Below, one piece after another: positions 1 through 5,489 of a stretch of 5,691 bases of DNA. Location of the stretch: positions 1 to 5,691 of the forward strand of contig DAOTVO010000042.1 of the NCBI GenBank assembly GCA_034436335.1, given 5' to 3'. Below the pieces are notes generated by a model. It saw nothing but the letters and a program-made list of their open reading frames with translations, had not been told where the DNA came from and ran no database searches. Both the position numbers and the translations under genes were made by a program. Position 1 is the stretch's first letter, and every line of letters begins with the position of its first letter. Source of the stretch: UBA877 sp034436335 (lineage in GTDB: Bacteria; Chloroflexota; Anaerolineae; Anaerolineales; Villigracilaceae).

Positions 1-161
1 ACGGCGCAGAAGCCCACGACGAAGCCGAAGACCTGAACGTCCGCAGCGCCTACCTGCACGTCCTGGGCGACGCGATTTCCTCCGTTGGCGTCATCGTCGC
101 CGCCGCGCTGATTTGGTGGACGGGCTGGACCTGGCTCGACCCGCTCATGTCGGTCTTCATC
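1..161. repeat. Terminal direct repeat, left copy
   Basis: These 161 bases are identical, base for base, to 5531-5691. The repeat starts on the first base of the window and its partner ends on the last base, which is what a circular or tandem-unit assembly with an overlapping end looks like. The unit length is 5,530 bp. The repeat lies inside the CDF exporter gene. Confidence 0.95.
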
Positions 162-503
162 GGAATCCTCATCGTGGTCAGTTCGTGGCGCGTGCTGAAG
201 GGTTCCCTGCACATTCTGGTCGAAGGCGTCCCCGAACACCTGTCCATCGAAAAAATCAGCCAGAGCATGGCAAGCGTCCCCGGCGTGCTGGACGTTCACG
301 ACCTGCACGTCTGGAGCATTTGCTCGGGTCACATCGCCCTCAGCGCACACGTCCTCACCGCCGACCAGAAAATCACGGATGGCGACGGCATCATGACCGA
401 ACTCAAAGCGCGACTGAGAAAATTCGGCATCGAGCACACCACCATTCAGTTTGAGTGCGAAGCGTGCGGGCAGGGGGCGCACCTTTCTCTTGGAAGAGTA
501 TAG
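3..503 (+). CDS. Cation diffusion facilitator (CDF) family metal exporter, C-terminal part
   Basis: CDF proteins are inner-membrane antiporters that export Zn2+, Co2+, Cd2+ or similar ions in exchange for protons. The frame is already open at the window edge and gives 166 residues ending at TAG 501-503. Seen: an AEDLNVRSAYLHVLGD stretch containing the HxxxD metal site of membrane helix V (His19, Asp23 of the fragment), hydrophobic segments at about 24-39 and 48-62 (helices V and VI), then a soluble C-terminal domain with the family's DLHVW motif (100-104), further His residues (102, 110, 145) and a Cys/Glu-containing tail (ECEAC). CDF proteins are usually about 300 residues, so helices I-IV are not here. 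The repeated sequence at the right end of the window extends the frame upstream by only 18 codons before a stop. The family assignment is firm; the exact metal cannot be read from the sequence. Confidence 0.9.
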   Translation, partial: GAEAHDEAEDLNVRSAYLHVLGDAISSVGVIVAAALIWWTGWTWLDPLMSVFIGILIVVSSWRVLKGSLHILVEGVPEHLSIEKISQSMASVPGVLDVHDLHVWSICSGHIALSAHVLTADQKITDGDGIMTELKARLRKFGIEHTTIQFECEACGQGAHLSLGRV

Positions 504-527
504 AAACTACTTCAACTACGAAGATTT

Positions 528-554
528 GTTGGACAACTCATTGAGTGGTCCAAC
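528..554. repeat. 27-bp near-perfect palindrome downstream of the CDF gene
   Basis: Arms GTTGGAC (528-534) and GTCCAAC (548-554) enclose a second pair, ACTCA (536-540) and TGAGT (542-546), centred on T541. The only unpaired position in the arms is A535/G547. It begins 25 bases after the CDF stop codon. It could act as a transcription terminator hairpin for the CDF gene, but no T tract follows, so it could equally be a protein-binding site or a dispersed palindromic repeat. The 12-mer TTTGTTGGACAA (525-536) recurs in inverted orientation at 4137-4148, next to another hairpin. Confidence 0.5.
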
Positions 555-666
555 GTTGGGTTGCGGCTGGTCGCGCTACGTCTTACCCGTGGCAAAAATC
601 TGATAAGTATGAAGATCACAAAACAGCATAAAGGCAAATTAAGCTTTGTAGTCGAGAACCTCCGGG

Positions 667-716
667 CTGTCATTGGGAGGCGACGTTCTTTCCCCACGTT
701 GCACTCATAATGACAG
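667..716. repeat. MITE/REP-like inverted-repeat element (50 bp)
   Basis: The ends CTGTCATT (667-674) and AATGACAG (709-716) are perfect 8-bp inverted repeats. Inside them GCGACGT (680-686) can pair with ACGTTGC (696-702) with one G-U pair, so the whole element folds as a two-stage stem. It sits in non-coding DNA between convergent genes. From memory, dispersed intergenic repeats with TGTCATT-type ends followed by a GAGG-containing stretch occur in several bacterial groups; membership here is an inference. No transposase or clear target-site duplication is visible. Confidence 0.4.
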
Positions 717-726
717 AGAGATCGCT

Positions 727-761
727 TTTCAGCCCCTCTTCCGCTGGAAGAGGGGCTGAAA
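727..761. terminator. Strong hairpin between convergent CDF and DUF2202 genes
   Basis: A perfect 16-bp stem pairs 727-742 (TTTCAGCCCCTCTTCC) with 746-761, leaving a 3-base loop (GCT). It lies 18 bases beyond the stop codon of the minus-strand DUF2202 gene and between that gene and the plus-strand CDF gene, the expected place for a shared bidirectional terminator. The flanks carry short A/T runs (TTTT at 726-729, AAAGAAAA at 759-766), but no clean U tract follows the stem on either strand. Termination is therefore inferred from stem strength and position. Confidence 0.6.
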
Positions 762-779
762 GAAAATGGGAGAGAAGGG

Positions 780-1874
780 TTAGTGCTTGCCGTTACCGCC
801 GGCCCAGGCCGGGCGCCCGGTCTCCTGGCGGAAGGTGTAGGTTGTGCCGTCTTGCATCACAACCTGAATGGCGGTAAAGAGACCCTGGTCGCCGGGGAAG
901 CCGGTGACCGTGACAACCTGCCCCGGCTGCGGGGTGAAGCCCAGGCTGGCAACGTAGCGCTGGCTGCCGAGCTGAACCCCAACCGTCTGTCCGTCATCGG
1001 TGACAAGCGTCAGTGTGCCATAGGCATAAGCCGAGATTGTGCCGCGCAAGGTGCTGAGGTTTGCCAGGTTGGCCTGCGCCTGCACTTGCGGCACGCCGCT
1101 GAGGCTGCCCTGCCCTTGCCCGCCCTGCTGACCATAGCCCTGCCCATGGCCGTTGCCGCTCTGACCATGATTACCATTGCCGGGGGTATAAGCCAGCGCC
1201 TCGGCGTACTGTTCGGCGGTCATGTATTGCGGGACATAAGTTTCTCCGGTTTGAGCCTGCAGCGCAGACGTGAAGGCTTGCAGATGATTCTTTGAGCCGT
1301 TCATCAGATTGGTGTAGACCAGTTGAATGTCGGCGTTGTCGGTTTGCGCCAGGCGGGTTTGCAGGTCGAGGATGTCAATCTCTTCGATCGCCGCGCCAAC
1401 CTTCAGCGCCTCGGCTGCCGATTGGCTGCCCTGCGCCGTCAGCGTGTTGTAGAGATTTTGCAGCGAAGAATCGGCAAACGAACCGGCAGGCAGCGCGGGG
1501 GCGGTCAGCGCGTAGCGGTCGAGCAGCGTTTGCACCGAATCCATGTGCATCTGCTCGCTGGCGGCGATGTTTTGGAAGGTGGACAAATTCCAGGCGGCGT
1601 TTAGAGCGGTATAGACATCCCGCGCCATCTTCTCTTCCTCATACATAAACAACAGGCTGGCTTTTTCCTGCTCGCTCAAATCGGCAGGCGGAATGGCGGC
1701 CAGTTGGGCGGCGTGGTCTTCCGTGCCAGGTTGCCCGTTCCCGGCATTGCCATTTCCGGTCAGCGGAGCGGCTGCTCCGCCTGCTGCCTGCGCGCCAATG
1801 ACGTTGTAAGCGGCAGTACCAAGCGCCACGACCAAAATCGCGGACAGTGTGCCAATCAAAATGTTGCGTAACAT
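780..1874 (-). CDS. Secreted DUF2202 (ferritin-like fold) protein with C-terminal beta-rich domain
   Basis: The 364-residue product has three parts. Residues 1-30 form a signal peptide (MLRN, hydrophobic 5-25, likely cleavage after AQA at 30). Residues about 65-225 match the DUF2202 family, a ferritin-like helical bundle, with EEEK (79-82), ExxH (Glu107, His110), Glu164/Glu165, Asp167 and His197 as candidate metal ligands. A low-complexity Gly/Asn/Gln/His linker (about 231-258) leads to a C-terminal domain (about 262-350), probably beta-rich, ending in GRPAWAGG. I chose the ATG at 1874 because AAGGAG lies 7 bases upstream and a signal peptide follows. An ATG at 1934 would add 20 residues ahead of the signal and lacks such support. 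The function of DUF2202 is not established; metal or oxygen chemistry outside the cytoplasmic membrane is an inference from the fold. The gene is divergent from the cytochrome operon and shares its 321-bp upstream region. Confidence 0.85.
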   Translation of the reverse strand: MLRNILIGTLSAILVVALGTAAYNVIGAQAAGGAAAPLTGNGNAGNGQPGTEDHAAQLAAIPPADLSEQEKASLLFMYEEEKMARDVYTALNAAWNLSTFQNIAASEQMHMDSVQTLLDRYALTAPALPAGSFADSSLQNLYNTLTAQGSQSAAEALKVGAAIEEIDILDLQTRLAQTDNADIQLVYTNLMNGSKNHLQAFTSALQAQTGETYVPQYMTAEQYAEALAYTPGNGNHGQSGNGHGQGYGQQGGQGQGSLSGVPQVQAQANLANLSTLRGTISAYAYGTLTLVTDDGQTVGVQLGSQRYVASLGFTPQPGQVVTVTGFPGDQGLFTAIQVVMQDGTTYTFRQETGRPAWAGGNGKH

Positions 1875-1916
1875 GGTTTTTCTCCTTGTTTGAGAGTGTT
1901 TTTTGAAGTTATGCGC

Positions 1917-1933
1917 TGGATGTTCTTCATCCA
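1917..1933 (-). promoter_or_regulatory. Small hairpin in the DUF2202 leader
   Basis: TGGATG (1917-1922) and CATCCA (1928-1933) form a perfect 6-bp stem with a 5-base loop, about 43 bases before the chosen start of the DUF2202 gene. If the promoter lies at the TATGAT sequence (minus strand, 1944-1949; 5 of 6 bases match a -10 box), the hairpin would sit at or very near the mRNA 5' end. No good -35 box pairs with that -10, so the promoter call is weak. Confidence 0.3.
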
Positions 1934-1996
1934 ACTTGCCCCCATCATAAGCCCCGAATGTAAAGAAAATTTAAACTTTCCAGCAAGGTTGTGCGA

Positions 1997-2036
1997 AATT
2001 TGTGACACGCCTGGTTTTACACAATCTTCACAAATT
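1997..2036. promoter_or_regulatory. Wide inverted repeat with TTGTG half-sites, possible activator site
   Basis: AATTTGTGA (1997-2005) and TCACAAATT (2028-2036) are a perfect 9-bp inverted repeat, 31 bases apart start to start, about three helical turns. TTGTG also occurs at 1989-1993 and its complement CACAA at 2020-2024, so four half-sites form two pairs spaced 11 and 9 bases. Pairs of half-sites about one helical turn apart suit dimers of a response-regulator-type protein. The right arm overlaps the predicted -35 box. The cognate regulator is unknown. Confidence 0.4.
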
Positions 2037-2054
2037 CTTGCCGGTCTCTACAAT
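2027..2054 (+). promoter_or_regulatory. Predicted sigma70-type promoter of the cytochrome operon
   Basis: TTCACA (2027-2032; 5 of 6 with TTGACA) and TACAAT (2049-2054; 5 of 6 with TATAAT) are separated by 16 bases. Transcription would start near 2061, giving a leader of about 135 bases before the cytochrome b start. It is the best promoter match I found by eye in the region; the start site has not been measured. Confidence 0.5.
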
Positions 2055-2084
2055 TTTTATTTGATAAAATTTTATTTGATAAAA
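2055..2084. repeat. Two tandem 15-bp palindromes, candidate operator
   Basis: TTTTATTTGATAAAA occurs twice with no gap (2055-2069 and 2070-2084). Each copy is itself a perfect dyad, TTTTAT-TTG-ATAAAA. The block starts on the base after the predicted -10 box, so it would cover the transcription start. This geometry fits cooperative binding of a dimeric repressor. An AT-rich melting element is the simpler alternative. Confidence 0.55.
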
Positions 2085-2195
2085 AGGTAGTCGGATGGTT
2101 GTTCGGCGATGCGGTTATCCGGTTATGAAGTTAGCCAGTCAACCGCACAGCCAGAATACCAAACCCCGATAACTGATGACTGAACGGAGCCTGCT

Positions 2196-3587
2196 ATGTC
2201 CGAAATTCATCCTTCCCTCCTCACCCGCATCCGCGAGCGGCTCGGCCCAAAAAAATTTCCCAGCGATGAGCGGGGACGAATCCGCATGGTGGTAGACAGC
2301 CTCATCCTGCACCTGCACCCCTCCAAAGTGCCGGTCACCACCCTGCGTTGGACCTACACCTGGGGGCTGGGCGGGCTGTCTGCCGTCCTGCTGGCCCTGC
2401 TGATGTCCACCGGCGTCATCCTGCTCAACAACTACACCCCCTCCGTGCCGCAGGCCTACCTCGATATTCTCACCCTGCGCTCCAACGTCTGGTTTGGCGA
2501 ACTGATTCGCAACGTGCATCACTGGAGCGCCAACCTGCTGATTGTGGTTGCCGTGCTTCATCTTGTTCGCGTCTTTGCCACCGGGGCCTACCGCCCGCCG
2601 CGCGAACTGAACTGGCTGATTGGCGTTGCCATGCTGCTGCTCATCATCGGCGCCAATTTCACCGGCTATCTGCTGCCCTGGGATCAACTGGCCTTTTGGG
2701 CTATCACCGTAGGCACAAGCATCATCAGTTACATTCCGCTGATCGGCGAAAGCCTCAGCCGCCTGGTTCTGGGCGGGCCAGAAGTTGGGGCGCGCACCCT
2801 GCTCAACTTCTACTCGCTGCACATTGCCATCATCCCGCTTGGCATTGCCGCCTTGGCCTCCTATCACTTCTGGCGCGTGCGCAAAGACGGCGGACTGACC
2901 CTGCCAAAATCGCTGACGCCCAGCGAATCCGAAGAAAAGCCGGAGCGCGTCACCACCATCCCGCACCTGGTACGCAAGGAACTGGTCTTTGCCGCCACCT
3001 GGATAGCCGCCGTGCTGGTCTTTGCCATGCTCGTCCCGGCGCCGCTGGAAGGCATTGCCAACCCCGACCTCTCGCCCAACCCGGCCAAAGCGCCCTGGTA
3101 CTTTATGGGCTTGCAGGAACTGTTGCTGCACTTTCACCCGCTGGTGGGCGCAATCGTCATCCCCGCGATTGCGATTTTGGGACTTTTCCTGCTGCCGTTT
3201 GTGGATGTGCGCCCCGATAACGTGGGAATCTACTTCCGCTCCAGGCGCGGACGCAGCCTGAGCCTGGTAGCCGTTGGTTTGGCGCTGCTCCTCACCCCGG
3301 CCTGGGTGCTGCTCGATGAATTTGTGCTGAACTGGACGGCCTGGCTGCCCGGCTGGGACCCGCTATTCTCCAACGGACTCGTTCCCCTGGCGCTCATCGC
3401 GCTGGGACTGTTCCTGCTTGATGGGTGGATAACCCGCCACCTTGCAGCCAACACCGAAGAGCGGATTTTATTCTTCGCCGTCTTCCTATTCGTTGCCTTC
3501 ATCGTTCTCACCATCATTGGCATCTTCTTTCGCGGCCCGGGTATGGCGCTCTACTGGCCATGGGAGATGCCTGCGGTAGTTCATTAG
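2196..3587 (+). CDS. Cytochrome b subunit of a quinol:cytochrome c oxidoreductase (b6-type, fused)
   Basis: The 463-residue membrane protein is the quinol-oxidising, proton-translocating core of a bc-type complex. Two bis-His heme sites are visible: His108 (in NVHHWSAN) with His122 (in VLHLVRVF), and His209 (in FYSLHI) with His224 (in ASYHFW). The second pair has 14 intervening residues, the b6-type spacing. GYLLPWDQ (157-164) is the conserved loop after helix C. The quinol-site PEWY motif appears as APWY (299-302), a variant I associate with low-potential (menaquinone) complexes. The b6-like part and the subunit IV-like part are fused, with about nine membrane helices in all, two beyond b6 plus subunit IV. 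Gly57 stands where plastid b6 has the Cys that holds heme ci, so that heme is probably absent. GGAG (2186-2189) lies 6 bases before the ATG. First gene of the operon. Confidence 0.93.
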   Translation: MSEIHPSLLTRIRERLGPKKFPSDERGRIRMVVDSLILHLHPSKVPVTTLRWTYTWGLGGLSAVLLALLMSTGVILLNNYTPSVPQAYLDILTLRSNVWFGELIRNVHHWSANLLIVVAVLHLVRVFATGAYRPPRELNWLIGVAMLLLIIGANFTGYLLPWDQLAFWAITVGTSIISYIPLIGESLSRLVLGGPEVGARTLLNFYSLHIAIIPLGIAALASYHFWRVRKDGGLTLPKSLTPSESEEKPERVTTIPHLVRKELVFAATWIAAVLVFAMLVPAPLEGIANPDLSPNPAKAPWYFMGLQELLLHFHPLVGAIVIPAIAILGLFLLPFVDVRPDNVGIYFRSRRGRSLSLVAVGLALLLTPAWVLLDEFVLNWTAWLPGWDPLFSNGLVPLALIALGLFLLDGWITRHLAANTEERILFFAVFLFVAFIVLTIIGIFFRGPGMALYWPWEMPAVVH

Positions 3588-3627
3588 TAATTTATGCGTA
3601 GTAATGACCCAGCATTCCGGAGTTCCC

Positions 3628-4122
3628 ATGTCTGAAACATCCTCTTCCTCCCAAAACATCTCCCGGCGCGATTTTCTCAAAATTGCCTGGGGCTTCTTTG
3701 GCGGGCTGGCCGCGCTCGAAGCAGGCGGCATCCTGTGGGCTTACCTTCAACCCCGCCTGGCCGAAGGCGAATTTGGCTCGGTCATCAACCTGGGCGCGGT
3801 GGAAAACTTCCCGCCCGGCTCGGTCACGCACATCACCAACGGACGCTTCTACCTCGTCCGTCTGGCCGATGGCGGCCTGCTGGCGCTCTATCAACGCTGC
3901 ACACATCTCGGCTGCACCGTACCGTATGACCAGACCCGCGGTCAATTCGTCTGCCCGTGCCACTCGTCCGAATTTGACGGTCAGGGCGCAGTCAAAAACC
4001 CGCCCGCCCCGCGCCCGCTTGACCTGTTTGCCATCCGCATCGAAAACGGCGAAATCCTGGTAGATACCGGCAAGCCAATTCAGCGGTCTTCGTTTGACCC
4101 CTCTCAAGTCGTTTATGCGTAG
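3628..4122 (+). CDS. Rieske [2Fe-2S] protein of the bc-type complex
   Basis: The 164-residue product carries the high-potential cluster that takes the first electron from quinol at the outer face of the membrane. Both cluster-binding motifs are intact: CTHLGC (91-96) and CPCHSS (109-114). Ligands are Cys91, His93, Cys109 and His112, with Cys96 and Cys111 positioned for the usual disulfide. The N-terminus has a twin-arginine motif, SRRDFLK (12-18), then a hydrophobic segment (about 19-40) that probably remains as the membrane anchor, as in other Tat-exported Rieske proteins. I chose the ATG at 3628 because GGAG (3619-3622) precedes it by 5 bases; an in-frame ATG at 3604 has no ribosome site. 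It follows cytochrome b by 40 bases, consistent with one transcript. A hairpin begins at its stop codon. Confidence 0.93.
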   Translation: MSETSSSSQNISRRDFLKIAWGFFGGLAALEAGGILWAYLQPRLAEGEFGSVINLGAVENFPPGSVTHITNGRFYLVRLADGGLLALYQRCTHLGCTVPYDQTRGQFVCPCHSSEFDGQGAVKNPPAPRPLDLFAIRIENGEILVDTGKPIQRSSFDPSQVVYA

Positions 4123-4142
4123 GACAAAATCGTATTTTGTCC
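4122..4142 (+). repeat. Perfect hairpin at the Rieske stop codon
   Basis: GGACAAAAT (4122-4130) and ATTTTGTCC (4134-4142) form a perfect 9-bp stem with loop CGT. The stem starts on the last base of the Rieske TAG and ends 4 bases before the AAGGA ribosome site of the next gene. It could attenuate transcription, protect an mRNA end or tune the ratio of Rieske to cytochrome c. There is no U tract, so full termination is unlikely. The right flank contains the 12-mer shared with 525-536. Confidence 0.5.
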
Positions 4143-4158
4143 AACAAAGGACTCTCTT

Positions 4159-5478
4159 ATGACCCCCTCCCGCACCCGCCTTATCGAAATCCTGGTTGGC
4201 TTGCTTGCCACCCAACTGATTGTCTTTGGCCTGGCTTTTTACATCGTCAACGAACCGCAGCGACTCATCAGCGCCCAGAATGAAATCCTGACCACCCAAC
4301 TGGATGAAGCCATGACGCTTTATGCCGAAAACTGCGCCGTCTGCCACGGGCTGAACGGCGAAGGAATTGGCTCCACCCCGCCGCTGAACAACCCCGCCCT
4401 GGCCTCCATGCCTTACGATGAATTGTTCAAAACCATCGCGCGCGGGCGGTATGGAACCTCCATGCCTGCCTGGAGCAAGGATGACGGCGGCCCGCTCAGC
4501 GATTATCAGATTTCCGTACTGGTCTCGCTGGTACAATCCGGCGATTGGCAGTCCACCGGCGACCGCGTGGTCAACCTGGGGCTGGCCCCGCTCACCCCCT
4601 TTACCACTCAACCCGACCCGGCCTTGCTGGAAAGAATCGCCGCCCTGCCAGATGGCGAAACCCTCAAGAGCGCGGTGCTGCTCTACGCCGATTCGTGCGT
4701 GGCCTGTCATGGCGCGAATGGACTCGGCACGGCGCTGGCCCCGGCGCTGAACGATACCGACACGCGCGCCAAATCTGCCGATGAACTGACCCGCACCATC
4801 ACGCTCGGCCTGCCCGGAACGCGTATGAGCGCCTGGAGCGGGCAACTGACCCCCGAAGAGATTTCCGGGCTGGTGACGCTCATCCAACGCTGGGACGAAA
4901 TCCCCCTGGGGACAATTCCTGCGCCAAATGTGCCCATTCCCACCACTGCGGAATCGATTGCTCTGGGCGGCGACCTGTTCGCGGCCAACTGCGCCCGCTG
5001 TCACGGCCCAGAAGGACAGGGAACGCCGCGCGCTCCGGCCCTCAACGTCAAATCCTTCCTGACGCAGACCAACGACCAGGCCATGCAGTTGATTATCTCC
5101 GGCGGGGTGCCGGGCACGGCCATGCCCGCCTGGGGCGACCGCATGACCGACGCCGAAATTCAGGCCATTGTGAGCTTCATTCGTCAGTGGGAGCCGACCG
5201 CGCCCGAAGTGGCCGTTCCTACCCGTCCGGGTAGAGGCGGCCCGCCCTGGCTGCGCAACAACACCAGCCCGTCCCAGCCCGGCCAGCCGGCGGAAACGCC
5301 TGCCGGTCAGCAGCCCTCCTCCGGCAGCGCGGGCGGCCCGGCGTGGGCGCAATCCCAAAATCAACCCGCCTGGTGGCAAACGCTCAACTGGCCGCTGCTG
5401 CTGGGTCTCACCGCCGCGCTCTCGGTCATTTTCTCGCTGATTGCCGCCGGCTTGAGCGGGTTGAGGAGACCATCATAG
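4159..5478 (+). CDS. Membrane-anchored triheme cytochrome c
   Basis: The 439-residue protein has three consecutive class I cytochrome c domains. The heme sites are CAVCH (59-63), CVACH (180-184) and CARCH (278-282), each followed by a candidate distal Met in GT-x-M-x-AW: Met102, Met223 and Met322. Residues 9-30 are a hydrophobic anchor after a basic N-terminus (MTPSRTR). Residues about 345-408 are a Pro/Gly/Ser-rich neck, and 412-432 form a second membrane helix followed by basic LRRPS. By the positive-inside rule both ends face the cytoplasm and all three hemes face outside. The likely role is to take electrons from the Rieske protein and pass them to a terminal oxidase or other acceptor. 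AAGGA (4147-4151) lies 7 bases before the ATG, and the gene follows the Rieske gene by 36 bases. It replaces the single-heme c1 or f subunit of classical complexes. Confidence 0.93.
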   Translation: MTPSRTRLIEILVGLLATQLIVFGLAFYIVNEPQRLISAQNEILTTQLDEAMTLYAENCAVCHGLNGEGIGSTPPLNNPALASMPYDELFKTIARGRYGTSMPAWSKDDGGPLSDYQISVLVSLVQSGDWQSTGDRVVNLGLAPLTPFTTQPDPALLERIAALPDGETLKSAVLLYADSCVACHGANGLGTALAPALNDTDTRAKSADELTRTITLGLPGTRMSAWSGQLTPEEISGLVTLIQRWDEIPLGTIPAPNVPIPTTAESIALGGDLFAANCARCHGPEGQGTPRAPALNVKSFLTQTNDQAMQLIISGGVPGTAMPAWGDRMTDAEIQAIVSFIRQWEPTAPEVAVPTRPGRGGPPWLRNNTSPSQPGQPAETPAGQQPSSGSAGGPAWAQSQNQPAWWQTLNWPLLLGLTAALSVIFSLIAAGLSGLRRPS

Positions 5479-5489
5479 CAAAATTTTGC
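5478..5489. repeat. Perfect 12-bp palindrome at the cytochrome c stop codon
   Basis: GCAAAATTTTGC is a perfect palindrome starting on the last base of the cytochrome c TAG. Its core, CAAAA/TTTTG, resembles the arms of the hairpin at the Rieske stop codon (CAAAAT/ATTTTG). With no loop it is a poor RNA hairpin, so a DNA-level role or a rearrangement join is also possible. It lies where the sequence changes from the cytochrome operon to the interior of the CDF gene. Confidence 0.4.

Larger units (their letters stand above)
1875..2195. promoter_or_regulatory. Divergent regulatory region between DUF2202 gene and cytochrome operon
   Basis: This 321-bp stretch holds no convincing gene. Its centre (about 1945-2090) is clearly more AT-rich than the flanking genes. 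It contains the DUF2202 leader, a wide inverted repeat (1997-2036), a sigma70-type promoter (2027-2054), two tandem palindromes (2055-2084) and then a leader of about 135 bases before cytochrome b. In that leader TGCGGTT (2110-2116) and AACCGCA (2141-2147) could pair across a 24-base loop, and GGTTAT occurs twice in close succession (2113-2118 and 2121-2126). These leader structures are weak and are listed only as observations. Confidence 0.6.

Noticed and set aside
481..603. A protein-like plus-strand frame (LLEEYRNYFNYEDLLDNSL) overlapping the end of the CDF gene
   Set aside because: It has no start codon or ribosome site, overlaps the CDF C-terminus in another frame and covers the palindrome, which explains part of its apparent pattern.
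512..697. A 61-codon minus-strand frame between CDF and DUF2202
   Set aside because: It has no ribosome site or family resemblance and runs through the palindrome and much of the inverted-repeat element, so non-coding DNA is the better explanation.
783..1648. Plus-strand open frames opposite the DUF2202 gene
   Set aside because: They are mirror frames of a well-supported minus-strand gene that has its own ribosome site and signal peptide.
1997..2036. Classical CRP/FNR site
   Set aside because: The TTGTGA-like arms are separated by 22 bases, whereas CRP/FNR dimers need only a few bases between half-sites.
2055..2084. CRISPR or integration-site repeat
   Set aside because: There are only two adjacent 15-bp copies with no spacers and no integrase or cas gene nearby.
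1890..2090. A 66-codon plus-strand frame in the divergent regulatory region
   Set aside because: Its end (FYLIKFYLIKR) is just the tandem 15-bp repeat read as protein, and it overlaps the promoter elements.
2139..3137. A 332-codon open frame on the minus strand
   Set aside because: It is antisense to cytochrome b, with Gln/Gly-rich biased composition and no recognisable motif.
3592..5379. A 595-codon open frame on the minus strand
   Set aside because: It lies opposite the Rieske and cytochrome c genes, whose motifs are unmistakable. The long frame is a by-product of GC-rich codon use, and its translation is low-complexity Gly/Arg/Gln with no domain.
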